A DNA stretch of 56,867 bases. Source: Rhodospirillales bacterium (GTDB lineage Bacteria; Pseudomonadota; Alphaproteobacteria; Rhodospirillales; Casp-alpha2). The stretch's first letter is position 1. Each line of letters starts with the position of its first letter. The stretch is taken from assembly GCA_018662225.1 (NCBI GenBank), contig JABJGO010000004.1, positions 1 through 56,867 on the forward strand, read 5' to 3'. The notes below the pieces were generated by a model. It was not told the origin of the DNA and ran no database searches. It worked only from the letters and a program-made list of their open reading frames with translations. This document shows, one piece after another, positions 42,091-52,137 of the stretch. The translations under genes were made by a program, and so were the position numbers.

Positions 42091-43518
42091 ATGAGTGCCA
42101 AAATCGTCCCTATTATTCTGTCCGGCGGTTCCGGCTCGCGCTTATGGCCGTTGTCGCGAGAACTTTACCCAAAGCAGTTCCTGCCCCTGGCCAGTGACGA
42201 TGGGCGTACCCTGTTACAGGAAACCGCCCTGCGTGCGTCGGGTGAAGAATTTGCCGATCCCATTGTCATCTGTAATGAAAAGCATCGGTTTCTGGTCGCT
42301 GAGCAATTGCGAACAGAAGACATAACCCCGGCCGCTATTGTACTGGAACCCATGGGGCGCAATACGGCCCCGGCGGCGGCAATTGCCGCCATGCTGGTCA
42401 AACAACAGGACCCGGATGCGGTCATGTTCCTGTTGGCATCCGATCATGTTATTGCTTATCCCGACGCATTTCGCATCGCGGCGAAGCTGGCGCGTGACGC
42501 CGCCGTTGGCGGATCGTTGACGGCCTTGGGGATTAAACCCGATGCACCGGAAACCGGATTTGGTTACATCAAAAGTGGCCCGGCCCACAGCTCTGTGCCC
42601 GATTGCTGCATGATTGAACGGTTCGTTGAGAAACCGGATTTGGAGACGGCCAAACAGTTCTTGGCCGATGGTTCATACTATTGGAACGCTTCCATGTTTA
42701 TGTTCTCGCCCAGCCAGTATTTGGAAGAGTTGGGTCGGCATAATCCGGAAATGGTCAGCGTCTGCGAACAAGCGCTCGAAAAGGCGGGATCCGATCAGGA
42801 CTTCATACGCCTGGATTCTGATATCTTTGCCACCTGTCCATCTGATTCGATCGATTATGCCGTCATGGAACACACCGAGAATGCAGCCGTGGTGCCGGTG
42901 GATTTGGGGTGGAGCGACGTGGGCGCGTGGCCCGCACTCTGGGAAATTGGCAAACGCGATGAAAACGATAACGTCATTCATGGTGATGTCATCACACTGG
43001 ACACCCACGGGTCCTATATCCGCAGCGAAGGTTCCACCGTGGCGACCAATGGCATCGACGACCTGATTGTTGTAGCCACCGATGACGCTGTGCTGGTTGC
43101 AGATAAATCGCGGGCTCAGGATGTGAAAGCGATTGTGGAGCGCATTAAGGCTGAGGGCCGTAATGAGCACGAAACCCACACCACCGTGCACCGGCCATGG
43201 GGTTGGTATCAGACCATCAATCTGGGGTCACGGTTTCAGGTCAAGCAAATCTGTCTGAAACCACATGCCACAATCAGTTTGCAGATGCATCATCACCGGG
43301 CCGAACACTGGGTCGTGGTTGAAGGCAATGCACGGGTCACGCGAAATGAAGAGGTCGTGGACCTGGCCGAAAACCAGTCCACGTACATTCCCATTGGCAC
43401 CACACATCGGTTGGAAAACCCCCATGACGAGCTGCTGCGCATTATCGAAGTACAGTCAGGATCATATCTGGGTGAAGATGATATCGTTCGTTTCGACGAC
43501 GTGTATGGCCGGACTTAA
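42091..43518 (+). CDS. manC: Mannose-1-phosphate guanylyltransferase/mannose-6-phosphate isomerase
   Basis: 475 residues, the type II bifunctional form. VPIILSGGSGSRLWPLSREL is the nucleotide loop, FVEKPDLETAKQFLADGSYY the second motif, and the last ~120 residues are the cupin isomerase domain with HRPWGWYQ and ISLQMHHHRAEHWVVVEGN. It produces GDP-mannose for polysaccharide synthesis. GGAG is suitably placed before the ATG at 42091. It is isolated between purH and the convergent heparinase gene; in many relatives the two are adjacent, so this may be a later insertion. Confidence 0.95.
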   Translation: MSAKIVPIILSGGSGSRLWPLSRELYPKQFLPLASDDGRTLLQETALRASGEEFADPIVICNEKHRFLVAEQLRTEDITPAAIVLEPMGRNTAPAAAIAAMLVKQQDPDAVMFLLASDHVIAYPDAFRIAAKLARDAAVGGSLTALGIKPDAPETGFGYIKSGPAHSSVPDCCMIERFVEKPDLETAKQFLADGSYYWNASMFMFSPSQYLEELGRHNPEMVSVCEQALEKAGSDQDFIRLDSDIFATCPSDSIDYAVMEHTENAAVVPVDLGWSDVGAWPALWEIGKRDENDNVIHGDVITLDTHGSYIRSEGSTVATNGIDDLIVVATDDAVLVADKSRAQDVKAIVERIKAEGRNEHETHTTVHRPWGWYQTINLGSRFQVKQICLKPHATISLQMHHHRAEHWVVVEGNARVTRNEEVVDLAENQSTYIPIGTTHRLENPHDELLRIIEVQSGSYLGEDDIVRFDDVYGRT

Positions 43519-43530
43519 TTAGGTCAACCA

Positions 43531-43560
43531 TAACGAAACCAGACTTAACGAAACCAGGCT
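43531..43560. repeat. 15-base tandem repeat between convergent genes
   Basis: TAACGAAACCAGACT is followed directly by TAACGAAACCAGGCT, one mismatch in fifteen, between the manC stop and the heparinase stop (its last base is in the heparinase stop codon). Probably a small slippage duplication. Confidence 0.6.
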
Positions 43561-45173
43561 CAGCTGCTTTCCTTGATCAGTGACCATTTCACTTCAACGC
43601 CAACGGATTTACAGGGGCCGGATATCAAGATCTGGCGCGCCCGTCGCACCGTCCCGGCGACGCCCAGATAGGCGCTGTCTTCGACGGTCATGTCACCACC
43701 ACTGCACCTGAGACGCCAGCCTTCTTTGTTGGAAACTTTCAGGATAGCGGAATCGCCACCACCGGCCAGCTCGGCGCTCACATCCGGATGCAGATGAAAC
43801 CGTACACAGAAGTTCGATGCCTGTGGCCCCATATAGTTGGGGCTCATGGCAATCGCATCGCGCCCGCGTAAATCATCGCCGCCGGCGGCTAGATAGATAT
43901 CGCGATTGTGGATCAAGCCAAAGGGATGTTCGTACCCGTCTTGCCGCATTTGCAGGAACGTACTGCCTTCAGCCTCATTCCGGCGGCATGATACGTCTGT
44001 CTTCTTATTCACGGAACCGCCGCCCATATACACTTCCATGGCGTTGGTATCATCCAGCGTCAATGATGAATGCGCCGCCGTTGCCCGCAAAGCTTCGTGC
44101 CAGTCATCATTGCGGTTGGCGTTCGCGCCACAATTGACAATGATGCGGTGATCCTTGTGGCTGAATTCAAAACTGAGCAAGCCCGCGTGGGCATCGCGAT
44201 TTGATCCGCTTAAAATTCCCGCGCCTGCATCGGCAATAACCACGGAAGACCCGGACTCGATGCGTTGAAATCCGGTGTGCGGTGCGCTCCATAACCCCAG
44301 GTTCGATGAACCAGCGGCTTTGAGAATACTGTCGATGGCCTTTTTGCTGCCCTCGGATGATCCATTGAACAGGGCCAGCTTGCCATCGCTGTGGCGCATT
44401 GCCTGTAACATTGGGGCCAGGCGGTCGATGGCGTGTTGTAGCCAGTATGGTGTGTCTACCTGCCCGGCGATCAGGGTGTCGCGGATACGGACCATGGTCG
44501 CCAGCACGCTGCGTTGAATTGACGGGTTGCGCTGGAAGTGCCCACCATCGGGTAGAACCTGTTTGGTGATGGCGCTTTCAAGCGCGGCCATGCCTGTGTC
44601 CAACAGGGCCTCCATCCCGACCAGACACATGGCCCCCAAAATCAACCCTTCGGCCGCTTCAATCGCCCGCACATCGTCTTCCACATCGCTTAACGTACGC
44701 GACAAATGACGCATTTGCGTGGCAGCGGATTCCAGAAACGTAAGGGCAAAACCAGGGTGGTCCGGGTTTTGCAAAAAATCATAGGTGCGGAACCAATTGG
44801 TCAGGCGCCTGCCGGTCACCGCAGGCTCCCACGCGATGGCATGCCACCGGCCGTATTCATTGACCCACCGGCTCATGAGTTCCTGGCCTTTGGCTTGTGC
44901 CTCCTCTGTGCCTAATGCCTTCAGATCGCCCAGAAACCCAAACCGGTGCAACAATCGCTGCTCAGCATCGCTTAGCTGGCTGTTCTTCCATGGTAAATCA
45001 CCTAAATGTCTGGAATGGCCAAACAATACATGATTACCGGCCAAAACCTCGGTGCCCGCATCGGCTTCGCCCACCCACGAGTCAGGAGGTGTTCCACGCG
45101 TGCGCACGGGGACACTGCCGCGAAGCGACCAGTTATAGATGTCCGATTTGTATATTGTGTTGCGTAGAAACAT
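43560..45173 (-). CDS. Heparinase II/III family protein
   Basis: 537 residues. PDSWVGEADAGTEVLAGNHV and LRDRDIYL-like segments replace the usual DxWPGD start, RWVNEYGRWHAIAWEPAVTG and GHFQRNPSIQRSVLATMVR are in the alpha/alpha toroid, and FEFSHKDHRIIVNCGANAN lies in the beta-sandwich domain of the family. These proteins are common next to rsmB and purH in Alphaproteobacteria and are usually assigned to acidic-polysaccharide breakdown or processing, though their substrate is not settled. No signal peptide is visible. rsmB is 101 bases upstream on the same strand. Confidence 0.85.
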   Translation of the reverse strand: MFLRNTIYKSDIYNWSLRGSVPVRTRGTPPDSWVGEADAGTEVLAGNHVLFGHSRHLGDLPWKNSQLSDAEQRLLHRFGFLGDLKALGTEEAQAKGQELMSRWVNEYGRWHAIAWEPAVTGRRLTNWFRTYDFLQNPDHPGFALTFLESAATQMRHLSRTLSDVEDDVRAIEAAEGLILGAMCLVGMEALLDTGMAALESAITKQVLPDGGHFQRNPSIQRSVLATMVRIRDTLIAGQVDTPYWLQHAIDRLAPMLQAMRHSDGKLALFNGSSEGSKKAIDSILKAAGSSNLGLWSAPHTGFQRIESGSSVVIADAGAGILSGSNRDAHAGLLSFEFSHKDHRIIVNCGANANRNDDWHEALRATAAHSSLTLDDTNAMEVYMGGGSVNKKTDVSCRRNEAEGSTFLQMRQDGYEHPFGLIHNRDIYLAAGGDDLRGRDAIAMSPNYMGPQASNFCVRFHLHPDVSAELAGGGDSAILKVSNKEGWRLRCSGGDMTVEDSAYLGVAGTVRRARQILISGPCKSVGVEVKWSLIKESS

Positions 45174-45274
45174 ATCGTGTTTTCACATGCATAAAAATTC
45201 GCTGCAAGTGTACCCACAGAAGAGTTAATTTTTAGGGTAGAAGACAGGTCGGTCCTGGGCGTTCAGGGAGGCCG

Positions 45275-46585
45275 CTATATTTTCTGTAACCGGGCCACAA
45301 AAAAGCCGTCTATCCCGCCCTGTTCCAGCCAATAGCTGGGCAGGATACGCACCGTACCATCATCGCCGAGAGCCTCACCCAGGCCGGGGATTTCGTCCGC
45401 TGTCACAGGGCTCAGTTTCACATCGTCTCGGTTTTCCAGCAGGGCGGTGATCTGATCAGGCCCTTCTTCCGGTTGCAGCGAACAAACGCAATAGACGATG
45501 GTGCCGCCGGGGCGAACCATCTGAACAGCGGCGTTCAGTAACGTTGTTTGAATTTTGGCCAGTGACCGTACGTCTTCCATGGATTTGTTCAGGGTCACAT
45601 CGGGGTGGCGACGAATGGTGCCTGTGGCGCTGCATGGCGCGTCCAGTAACACTGCATCCAGCGGGCTGTCCGGTGTCCAGGTATTTACGTCGGCGGCAAC
45701 CACTCCCACATCAAGTGACAGGCGCTTCATGTTTTCTGATAACCGTTCCAGCCGCTGCGCTGATTTATCAAGGGCTGTCACATGCGCGCCGCGACTGGCC
45801 AGTTGGGCAGTTTTGCCACCGGGTGCCGCACACAGATCGGCGACCCTCATGCCTGTTACATCGCCCAGTAATCGTGCCGGAATGGCGGCGCCTGCGTCTT
45901 GAACCCACCACTGACCATCACCGTATCCGTCCATATCCTCAATAGCGCCTGCCCCGTTCAGGCGCAGGGTACCGGTCGGTAGGATTTCAGCACCAAGCCG
46001 TTCCGCCCAACCTTCAGCATCCGATTTAACGGTTATATCCAATAGCGGTTCAGTCGCATGGGCGGTCGCGATCTTGCGGGCCGCCTTGTTTCCGTATGCG
46101 GCGATCCAGCTTTCCCATAGCCAACCGGGTGTGTTGGTGCGTGGGGCGTCGCAGTGCTCAATAAGGCCGGGTCCATCGGCCACGACCTTGCGCATGATGG
46201 CGTTGACCAACTTGGCATGACCGGAAAAGCCCACTTTACGAACCAGATCAACACTGGTGGACGCGGCCGCAAAGCCTGGCACATCCATATACAGAACCTG
46301 GGCTATACCCAATTGCAGCACCCCAACCACGGCCTTGGCACGGCCTTTGGGCTGTTTGGTCAAAAACTTGCCCATCACCATATTAATTTCGCCCAGGTGC
46401 CGCAGCGTGGTCATGACCAGATGAAACTGAAAGCCCCGGTCGCGCGGATCTTTCAGGCGTTTCCGACCGGCATCCAGGGCTTCATCAAAGCTGGCGTTCT
46501 CACGCAAAACAGCATTCAGCGTATGAAGCGATGCGATGCGTGCGGCGTCTGATTTTGGTGAGTTTTTTGCAGGTTTGTCATTCAT
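45275..46585 (-). CDS. rsmB: RsmB/NOP-family rRNA cytosine-C5 methyltransferase
   Basis: 436 residues from ATG 46585; the frame reads 55 codons further upstream without family similarity. The N-terminal NusB-like domain has HTLNAVLRENASFDEALDAG and RDRGFQFHLVMTTLRHLG; the catalytic part has MRVADLCAAPGGKTAQLAS (SAM loop), LLDAPCSATGTIRRHPD (PC cysteine) and YCVCSLQPEEG (second cysteine). It methylates 16S rRNA at the C967-equivalent position. Divergent from the small DUF1674 gene 84 bases to the right. Confidence 0.92.
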   Translation of the reverse strand: MNDKPAKNSPKSDAARIASLHTLNAVLRENASFDEALDAGRKRLKDPRDRGFQFHLVMTTLRHLGEINMVMGKFLTKQPKGRAKAVVGVLQLGIAQVLYMDVPGFAAASTSVDLVRKVGFSGHAKLVNAIMRKVVADGPGLIEHCDAPRTNTPGWLWESWIAAYGNKAARKIATAHATEPLLDITVKSDAEGWAERLGAEILPTGTLRLNGAGAIEDMDGYGDGQWWVQDAGAAIPARLLGDVTGMRVADLCAAPGGKTAQLASRGAHVTALDKSAQRLERLSENMKRLSLDVGVVAADVNTWTPDSPLDAVLLDAPCSATGTIRRHPDVTLNKSMEDVRSLAKIQTTLLNAAVQMVRPGGTIVYCVCSLQPEEGPDQITALLENRDDVKLSPVTADEIPGLGEALGDDGTVRILPSYWLEQGGIDGFFVARLQKI

Positions 46586-46669
46586 GGCCCTGTCTTGCCT
46601 TAACAGGCGCGTGAATACAATGCGAAAGTGCGGTAAGGTGTCATCACATATGGGATACGGAAAAATATT

Positions 46670-46825
46670 ATGGATGATAAAGATAAAAAATCGACAACAG
46701 AAGAGTCGGTCCCCCCCCCTAAGACAACAGATACAGAAACGCCGGAACAAGAGGCAGATCCGTTAGGGCGTGATCCGACCCGGTTCGGCGATTGGGAGAA
46801 AGACGGGCGCTGTATTGATTTCTGA
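46670..46825 (+). CDS. DUF1674 protein, SdhAF4-type succinate dehydrogenase assembly factor
   Basis: A 51-residue frame from ATG 46670. The last 16 residues read DPTRFGDWEKDGRCID before a final F, the hallmark of DUF1674/SdhAF4 proteins, which help assemble the flavoprotein subunit of succinate dehydrogenase. The N-terminal half is acidic and low in complexity. A run of nine C residues at codons 14-17 falls inside the gene and is a possible slippage site. A strong terminator follows directly. It sits divergent from rsmB, an arrangement common in Alphaproteobacteria. Confidence 0.85.
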   Translation: MDDKDKKSTTEESVPPPKTTDTETPEQEADPLGRDPTRFGDWEKDGRCIDF

Positions 46826-46830
46826 ACAAA

Positions 46831-46856
46831 AAAGCGGGGCCTTACGGCCCCGCTTT
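46831..46856. terminator. Rho-independent terminator, usable in both directions
   Basis: A perfect 11-base stem (AAAGCGGGGCC / GGCCCCGCTTT) with a TTAC loop, between the convergent DUF1674 gene and acs. GC-rich core with A-rich and T-rich flanks on either side, so it can end transcription from both strands. Confidence 0.9.
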
Positions 46857-46878
46857 CTATTTGGATCAATGGCCTGTT

Positions 46879-48825
46879 TTAGTCACTGCGATTTTGTCGA
46901 TTTTCGATCAGGTCTTCCACCACCGCTGGATCAGCCAGCGTTGAAGTGTCACCCAGATTAGAGAAATCATCTTCACCGATTTTGCGCAAGATGCGCCGCA
47001 TGATTTTACCGGATCGCGTTTTTGGCAAACCAGGTGCCCATTGCACCCAGTCAGGGCTGGCGATGGGGCCGATTTCCTTGCGTACCCATTGAACCAGTTC
47101 CTTGCGCAGATCATCTGATGAGTCCACACCGGCGTTCAAGGTCACGTAGGCATAGATGCCCTGACCTTTAATGTCATGCGGTGCACCTACAACAGCGGCC
47201 TCGGCCACATCGTGGTGGGCGACCAGCGCGCTTTCCACCTCGGCTGTACCCATGCGGTGACCAGATACGTTGATCACGTCATCCACGCGCCCGGTGATCC
47301 AGTAATAGCCGTCTTCGTCGCGCTTACAGCCGTCGCCGGTGAAGTATTTACCGTGATAGGTGGAAAAATAGGTTTACTCAAACCGTTCATGGTCGCCGTA
47401 GACCGTCCGCATCTGGCCGGGCCAGGATTCCGTGATGCACAGGTTGCCTTCGCAAGCACCTTCGTGCGGCACGCCGTCGGCATCAACGATCTCTGGCTGA
47501 ATACCAAAGAATGGTCGCGTGGCCGAACCCGGTTTCAGGTCCGTGGCACCCGGCAGTGGCGTGATCAGAATGCCGCCGGTTTCCGTCTGCCACCACGTAT
47601 CGACGATGGGGCAGCGGCCTTCGCCGACCACATTGTAATACCACATCCAGGCTTCCGGATTGATGGGTTCGCCCACCGATCCCAGAATGCGGAGGGATTT
47701 GCGGCTGGTTTTCGTGACCATCGCATCACCGTCACGCATCAGCGCGCGAATTGCCGTCGGGGCGGTGTAGAAAATATTCACGCTGTGCTTGTCGCAAACC
47801 TGCCAGAACCGTGAGGTATCGGGATAATTCGGCACACCTTCAAACATCAACGTAATTGCCCCATTGGCCAGCGGGCCATAGACGATATAGCTGTGACCGG
47901 TGACCCAGCCCACGTCGGCTGTACACCAGTACACATCCCCATCGTGGTAATCGAAAATATATTCATGGGTCATGGAGGCAAAAACCATATACCCACCGGT
48001 GGTGTGAACAACACCCTTGGGCTGGCCTGTGGAACCCGAAGTATACAGAATGAACAGCGGGTCTTCCGCGCTCATTTCTTCCGGATCACACGTGGTGTCG
48101 GCAGCGCCCGTCACCTCGTGGTACCACACGTCGCGTCCATCAACCCAGCCGATGTCACCGCCGGTGCGATTGACAACGATACAGGTGGTCACGGTGGGGC
48201 AGCTTTCCAGCGCTTTGTCGGTATTGGCTTTAAGCGGGATCGGTTTGCCACCACGCACGCCTTCGTCAGCGGTGATGACCATAACGCAATCGGAATCGTT
48301 GATGCGCTGAGACAGGCTGTCGGGCGAGAACCCGCCAAACACGATGGAATGAACCGCGCCAACACGCGCGCAAGCCAGCATGGCGTAGGATGCTTCCAGC
48401 ACCATGGGCATATAGATACAAACCCGGTCGCCTTTTTTGACGCCGCGCGCCTTCATGGCGTTGGCCAGGCGGCAGACCTGCTCATGCAGCTCGTTATAGG
48501 TAATGGATTTGCTGTCGTTCGGATCATCGCCTTCCCAAATGATGGCGGTTTGATCACCACGGGTTGCCAGGTGGCGATCGATGCAGCTCACCGATGCGTT
48601 CAGGGTGCCGTCGGCATACCACTTGATGGAAACGCCCGGCGTGTTGAAGTCCACGTCTTTGACCTGGGTATAGGGCTTCATCCACTCAATACGCTTGCCG
48701 TGCTCACCCCAGAATGTATCCGGGTCTTCGATGGATTGTTTGTACATATCCAGATACTGGTCGTTGTTGATCAGTGCGTGACTGGCAACACTGTCTGGAA
48801 CGGGAAATACGTGTTCTTCACTCAT
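46879..48825 (-). pseudogene. acs: Acetyl-CoA synthetase, interrupted by one in-frame TAA
   Basis: The whole frame of 649 codons aligns with Acs (E. coli 652 residues). [18 protein letters not shown] is the P-loop, [19 protein letters not shown] and WWQTETGG the acyl-AMP motifs, and [16 protein letters not shown] carries the acetylation-controlled lysine. Codon 484 (47376-47374) is TAA where the family has Gln, in GDHERFE*TYFST (normally FEQTYF). This is consistent with CAA to TAA and leaves the reading frame intact on both sides. GTG 47286 could restart the last 135 residues, but they lack the N-domain. Either a recent null mutation, a sequencing error, or rare readthrough. Start ATG 48825. 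Confidence 0.88.
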
Positions 48826-48854
48826 AATCCATACCCCTGTTTGATGTTTTGTGA

Positions 48855-49205
48855 TTAAGGAATTATCGCATCTAAATCCACATATACAACACCCTCGCGG
48901 ATGCGCGCCTTGATCGGGGTCAACGCATCACCGGCGCACGGGCCGGATATACAGTGCCCGTCGTCGATGCGAAATAACGCGCCATGGGTGGAGCACAATA
49001 TGTGCTCGCGGTTCACATCCAGAAACTGACCCGGCATGAAATCAAGCGGCGTGCCGATATGGGGGCATGAATTCTGATAGGTGAACACACGCTCACCTCG
49101 GCGAATAACCATGACACCGACCAACTTGTTATTATGGGTCAGGGCGTAGCCGCCGGACTGGCCGTCGCCTAAGTCGTCCAGATTACAGAGGGTGTATTCG
49201 CTCAT
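48855..49205 (-). CDS. Rieske [2Fe-2S] ferredoxin
   Basis: 116 residues. [18 protein letters not shown] and [18 protein letters not shown] supply the Cys-x-His and Cys-x2-His ligands of a Rieske cluster, here as CPH and CSTH, followed by [10 protein letters not shown]. Small soluble Rieske proteins of this kind deliver electrons to oxygenases or act as stand-alone carriers. It lies three bases after the YciI gene, 29 bases before acs, and is co-directional with both. The partner is unknown. Confidence 0.88.
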   Translation of the reverse strand: MSEYTLCNLDDLGDGQSGGYALTHNNKLVGVMVIRRGERVFTYQNSCPHIGTPLDFMPGQFLDVNREHILCSTHGALFRIDDGHCISGPCAGDALTPIKARIREGVVYVDLDAIIP

Positions 49206-49208
49206 GAA

Positions 49209-49493
49209 TTAATCCGCAGGGATGACTTTTTTCCACGGTACAACGGTAACGGTCTCGAACAAACCAGCCTGATTATAGGGATCGCCAGCGGCGAAGCTTT
49301 CAGCTTCGGCCTTGTCAGCAAAATCCATAATCAACAGGCTGCCAATCATGCCGTCGCCGTCATCGGTCATCATGGGGCCAGCCGCAAAAGCTTTTTCCTT
49401 GTGGCCCCCCAGGTATTCCAGATGGGCCGGACGGTTGGCCATGCGGACGGAACTGGAGTCTTTTTTATCGTGACAGATGATAGCAAACAGCAT
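49209..49493 (-). CDS. YciI family protein
   Basis: 94 residues with the YciI/ferredoxin-like fold pattern: MLFAIICHDKKDSSSVR, RPAHLEYLGGHKEKAFAAGP with the conserved histidine-aspartate region, and a SLLIMDFADKAEAESFAAGDP dimer strand. In Alphaproteobacteria it is often found near gpsA and tsaD, as here, and the biochemical role is not established. Spacing to the Rieske gene is three bases. Confidence 0.88.
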   Translation of the reverse strand: MLFAIICHDKKDSSSVRMANRPAHLEYLGGHKEKAFAAGPMMTDDGDGMIGSLLIMDFADKAEAESFAAGDPYNQAGLFETVTVVPWKKVIPAD

Positions 49494-49513
49494 GTGAGTA
49501 TCCTTTGGAATAT

Positions 49514-50512
49514 CTACAAAATTTCGGTGGTTTGAGGTCGCGCCAGCAAGGCCGATATGGTGTCATCAATATCAGCGTCCCGATTAAGCACGGCATCGAC
49601 CGCTTCGCAAATGGGCATATGTATGCCGAGTTTGTTGCCCAGTTGAACAACGCCCTCGGCAGAAAACACGCCCTCGGCGACGCTCAGGCGGCTGTTTAAA
49701 ATATCAGTTAATTTCTCGCCTTGGCCCAAGGCAACACCCAGCGAAAAATTGCGCGATTGCATGGCATTGCAGGTCAACGTCAAATCACCCAGGCCAGACA
49801 GGCCCATAAAGGTTTCTGTGCGGCCACCTTTGGCCCGTCCCATGCGGGCGATTTCGGCCAAGCCGCGTGTAATCAGGGCGGCGCGGGCGTTATCGCCCAG
49901 ATTGCGACCCTCGCTGATACCGCATGCAATGGCGAGCACGTTTTTGACCACACCGCCGACCTCGGCCCCGGCCACATCGCTAGATTTATAAAGGCGGAAA
50001 CGGGACGTGCTGAGCGCGGTGGTCAGATTATCCTGCAAGGCCTCGTCCTCCACGGCCAGTGTTGCTGCGGCGGGTTGATCACGGGCTACCTCGGCGGCAA
50101 ATGTTGGCCCGGACAGAACGGCCACCGGGGCTTGTGGCAGGGTCTCGGCGGCAACCTCGTTCATCATCTGCAAGGTGCCTTGTTCAATACCTTTTGAACA
50201 CAACACGGCGGGCACGCCATCCGGCCAACCGGCAGAGCATTGTTCGGTAACGCTCCGCAAGAATTGTGCCGGGGTTACAACCAACACGGCGTCCGCGTCG
50301 ATGGCCTCGTTTACATCCGTGGTGGCATGAATGCCGGGCTCCAGCGGAATGTCGGGCAGATAAACGGCATTGACCTGGCTGTCATTGACGCTTGTCACAA
50401 CCTCGGCCTCATGGGCCCACAGCACAACGTCCCGTCCGGCCCGGCGGGCCATGGAAGCCAACGCCGTGCCCCAGGCACCCGCACCAAGAACACCGATTTT
50501 GTTTATTGTCAT
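49514..50512 (-). CDS. gpsA: Glycerol-3-phosphate dehydrogenase (NAD(P)+)
   Basis: 332 residues. KIGVLGAGAWGTALASMARR is the NAD loop, VLSGPTFAAEVARDQPAAA and GVVKNVLAIACGISEG carry the catalytic lysine and the family segments. It reduces dihydroxyacetone phosphate to sn-glycerol-3-phosphate for phospholipids. It shares the minus-strand run tsaD-GNAT-gpsA-yciI with neighbours in the usual alphaproteobacterial order. Confidence 0.95.
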   Translation of the reverse strand: MTINKIGVLGAGAWGTALASMARRAGRDVVLWAHEAEVVTSVNDSQVNAVYLPDIPLEPGIHATTDVNEAIDADAVLVVTPAQFLRSVTEQCSAGWPDGVPAVLCSKGIEQGTLQMMNEVAAETLPQAPVAVLSGPTFAAEVARDQPAAATLAVEDEALQDNLTTALSTSRFRLYKSSDVAGAEVGGVVKNVLAIACGISEGRNLGDNARAALITRGLAEIARMGRAKGGRTETFMGLSGLGDLTLTCNAMQSRNFSLGVALGQGEKLTDILNSRLSVAEGVFSAEGVVQLGNKLGIHMPICEAVDAVLNRDADIDDTISALLARPQTTEIL

Positions 50513-50543
50513 CGTTTAGTTATTTCACTGGGCATATGCAGGG

Positions 50544-50999
50544 TCAAGACTTGGTCACGATTTGGGGGTTTCGGATTTCAAAGGCGAATTTCCTGTCGTC
50601 GTCAAATCCGCACGCCGTGTAAAATTCATGAGTATCGTCGCACCCGGTTAACAGCGCCACTTTGTAACATCCCTGATTCCAGGCGAATTCCACCACATGT
50701 TTCAGGAGCCTTTTTCCAACCCCCTGTCCACGTGCCAACTCATCGGTTATGACGTTCTCAATAAACGCGTATGGGGATGCACCACGGGACATGTTTGGGA
50801 TAACATTCAGATAGCTGCTGGCTTGAATATCTCCATGCTCATCTTCCAGCACGAACAAGTGTAAATGTTTTCCAGGCAGAATTTCTTCAAATACATGCTT
50901 GCTGTCAGCCGTTCCAAATAAAAGGTCCGCGGGAATGAGTTGAGCGTACAATTCGCCCAAACGGCCATAATCCGCCATTGTAGCTTCTCTGATCATCAT
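50544..50999 (-). CDS. GNAT family N-acetyltransferase
   Basis: 151 residues. [20 protein letters not shown] is the N-terminal strand-helix, [20 protein letters not shown] the acetyl-CoA-binding R/Q-x2-G-x-G motif, and [19 protein letters not shown] the C-terminal strand. The ATG overlaps the tsaD stop by four bases. The position of RimI-like acetyltransferases near tsaD is typical, but the sequence does not look like RimI itself; the acceptor is unknown. Confidence 0.88.
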   Translation of the reverse strand: MMIREATMADYGRLGELYAQLIPADLLFGTADSKHVFEEILPGKHLHLFVLEDEHGDIQASSYLNVIPNMSRGASPYAFIENVITDELARGQGVGKRLLKHVVEFAWNQGCYKVALLTGCDDTHEFYTACGFDDDRKFAFEIRNPQIVTKS

Positions 51000-52057
51000 G
51001 CTTTTGCTCCCGCTTTCGCCGCATCCGGGTCCAGCGGCCAGCGGGGGCGGGGGGCGAAGTCGAGCGGGTCTGTGTGACCCAACTTTAAATGCTCAATCCC
51101 GGCCCAGGCAATCATGGCACCGTTATCGGTACAAAGATTGAGCGGTGGGGCCACCAGTTTCATGTCATGGGCGGTGGCGAGGCTCTCCAGTTGGGTGCAC
51201 AAAAATTTATTGGCGGCGACACCGCCTGCTACCACAAGGGTGTTGCCCTCAGGATGGTCTTCGCGAAACATGGCGATGGCTCGTTTACAACGATCCAAAA
51301 CGGCCCGACCTGCGGCGCGTTGAAAGGCCGTGCACAGGCTGTTTACGTCACTTTCTTCCAAAGGGCCGGGGGGCAGCTTCTCCACCGCTTGTCGCACCGA
51401 TGTTTTCAGGCCCGAGAATGAGAAATCGCAACCGGGCCTGCCGACCATGGGGCTGGCCAACGTGAAACGGTCGGGATCACCCAGCTTGGCAGCCTGTTCC
51501 ACCGCCGGACCACCCGGATATCCCAACCCCAGCATTTTGGCGGTTTTATCAAACGCTTCACCCAACGCATCATCTACGGTGGTGCCCAGCCGTTTGAAAT
51601 GGCCGACACCTTCAACCGACAACAATTGGCAATGCCCGCCAGAGACCAGCAGTAACAGATAAGGGAATGCCACGTCGTCGGTTAATCGAACCGTCAGGGC
51701 GTGGGCTTCCAGATGGTTCACGGCGATGAAGGGTAAGTCGTGGGTCATGGCGATGGCTTTGCCTGCCATAACGCCGACCATGACCCCGCCAATCAAGCCC
51801 GGCCCACCCGTGGCGGCAACACCGGACAAGTCTGAAAAGCCGATTTCGGCCTCAACCATGGCGGCACCAATAATGTGATCCATGTGGTCCAGATGCGCGC
51901 GTGCCGCCACTTCTGGTACCACGCCGCCATATTTGCGGTGCTCATCAATTTGCGACAAGACCTGATTGGACAATATGCGACCGTCCCCGCTCACCACCGC
52001 GGCGGCGGTTTCGTCACAACTGGATTCAATACCGAGGACAAGCAGATCAGGTTGCAT
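50996..52057 (-). CDS. tsaD: tRNA N6-threonylcarbamoyladenosine transferase
   Basis: 353 residues of the Kae1/TsaD family. [20 protein letters not shown] is the N-terminal ATPase-type motif, [13 protein letters not shown] contains the metal-binding Hxxx[11 protein letters not shown] and [14 protein letters not shown] follow, and [11 protein letters not shown] completes the fold. It transfers threonylcarbamoyl to A37 of ANN-decoding tRNAs. Divergent from hemC, 80 bases away, the order common in Alphaproteobacteria. Confidence 0.97.
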   Translation of the reverse strand: MQPDLLVLGIESSCDETAAAVVSGDGRILSNQVLSQIDEHRKYGGVVPEVAARAHLDHMDHIIGAAMVEAEIGFSDLSGVAATGGPGLIGGVMVGVMAGKAIAMTHDLPFIAVNHLEAHALTVRLTDDVAFPYLLLLVSGGHCQLLSVEGVGHFKRLGTTVDDALGEAFDKTAKMLGLGYPGGPAVEQAAKLGDPDRFTLASPMVGRPGCDFSFSGLKTSVRQAVEKLPPGPLEESDVNSLCTAFQRAAGRAVLDRCKRAIAMFREDHPEGNTLVVAGGVAANKFLCTQLESLATAHDMKLVAPPLNLCTDNGAMIAWAGIEHLKLGHTDPLDFAPRPRWPLDPDAAKAGAKA

Positions 52058-52137
52058 TGGTTCTCACAGAAGGCCATAAACTAGTCACATGGTTATAGGC
52101 TATTCAGAAAACAAATGTACATGATGGATAAATCCTT

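Noticed and set aside
46586-46750. N-terminal extension of rsmB
   Set aside because: No similarity to the family and no ribosome site; ATG 46585 gives the normal start.
47286-47376. Frameshift or gene fission explaining the two acs pieces
   Set aside because: The frame is identical before and after the TAA, with no insertion or deletion.
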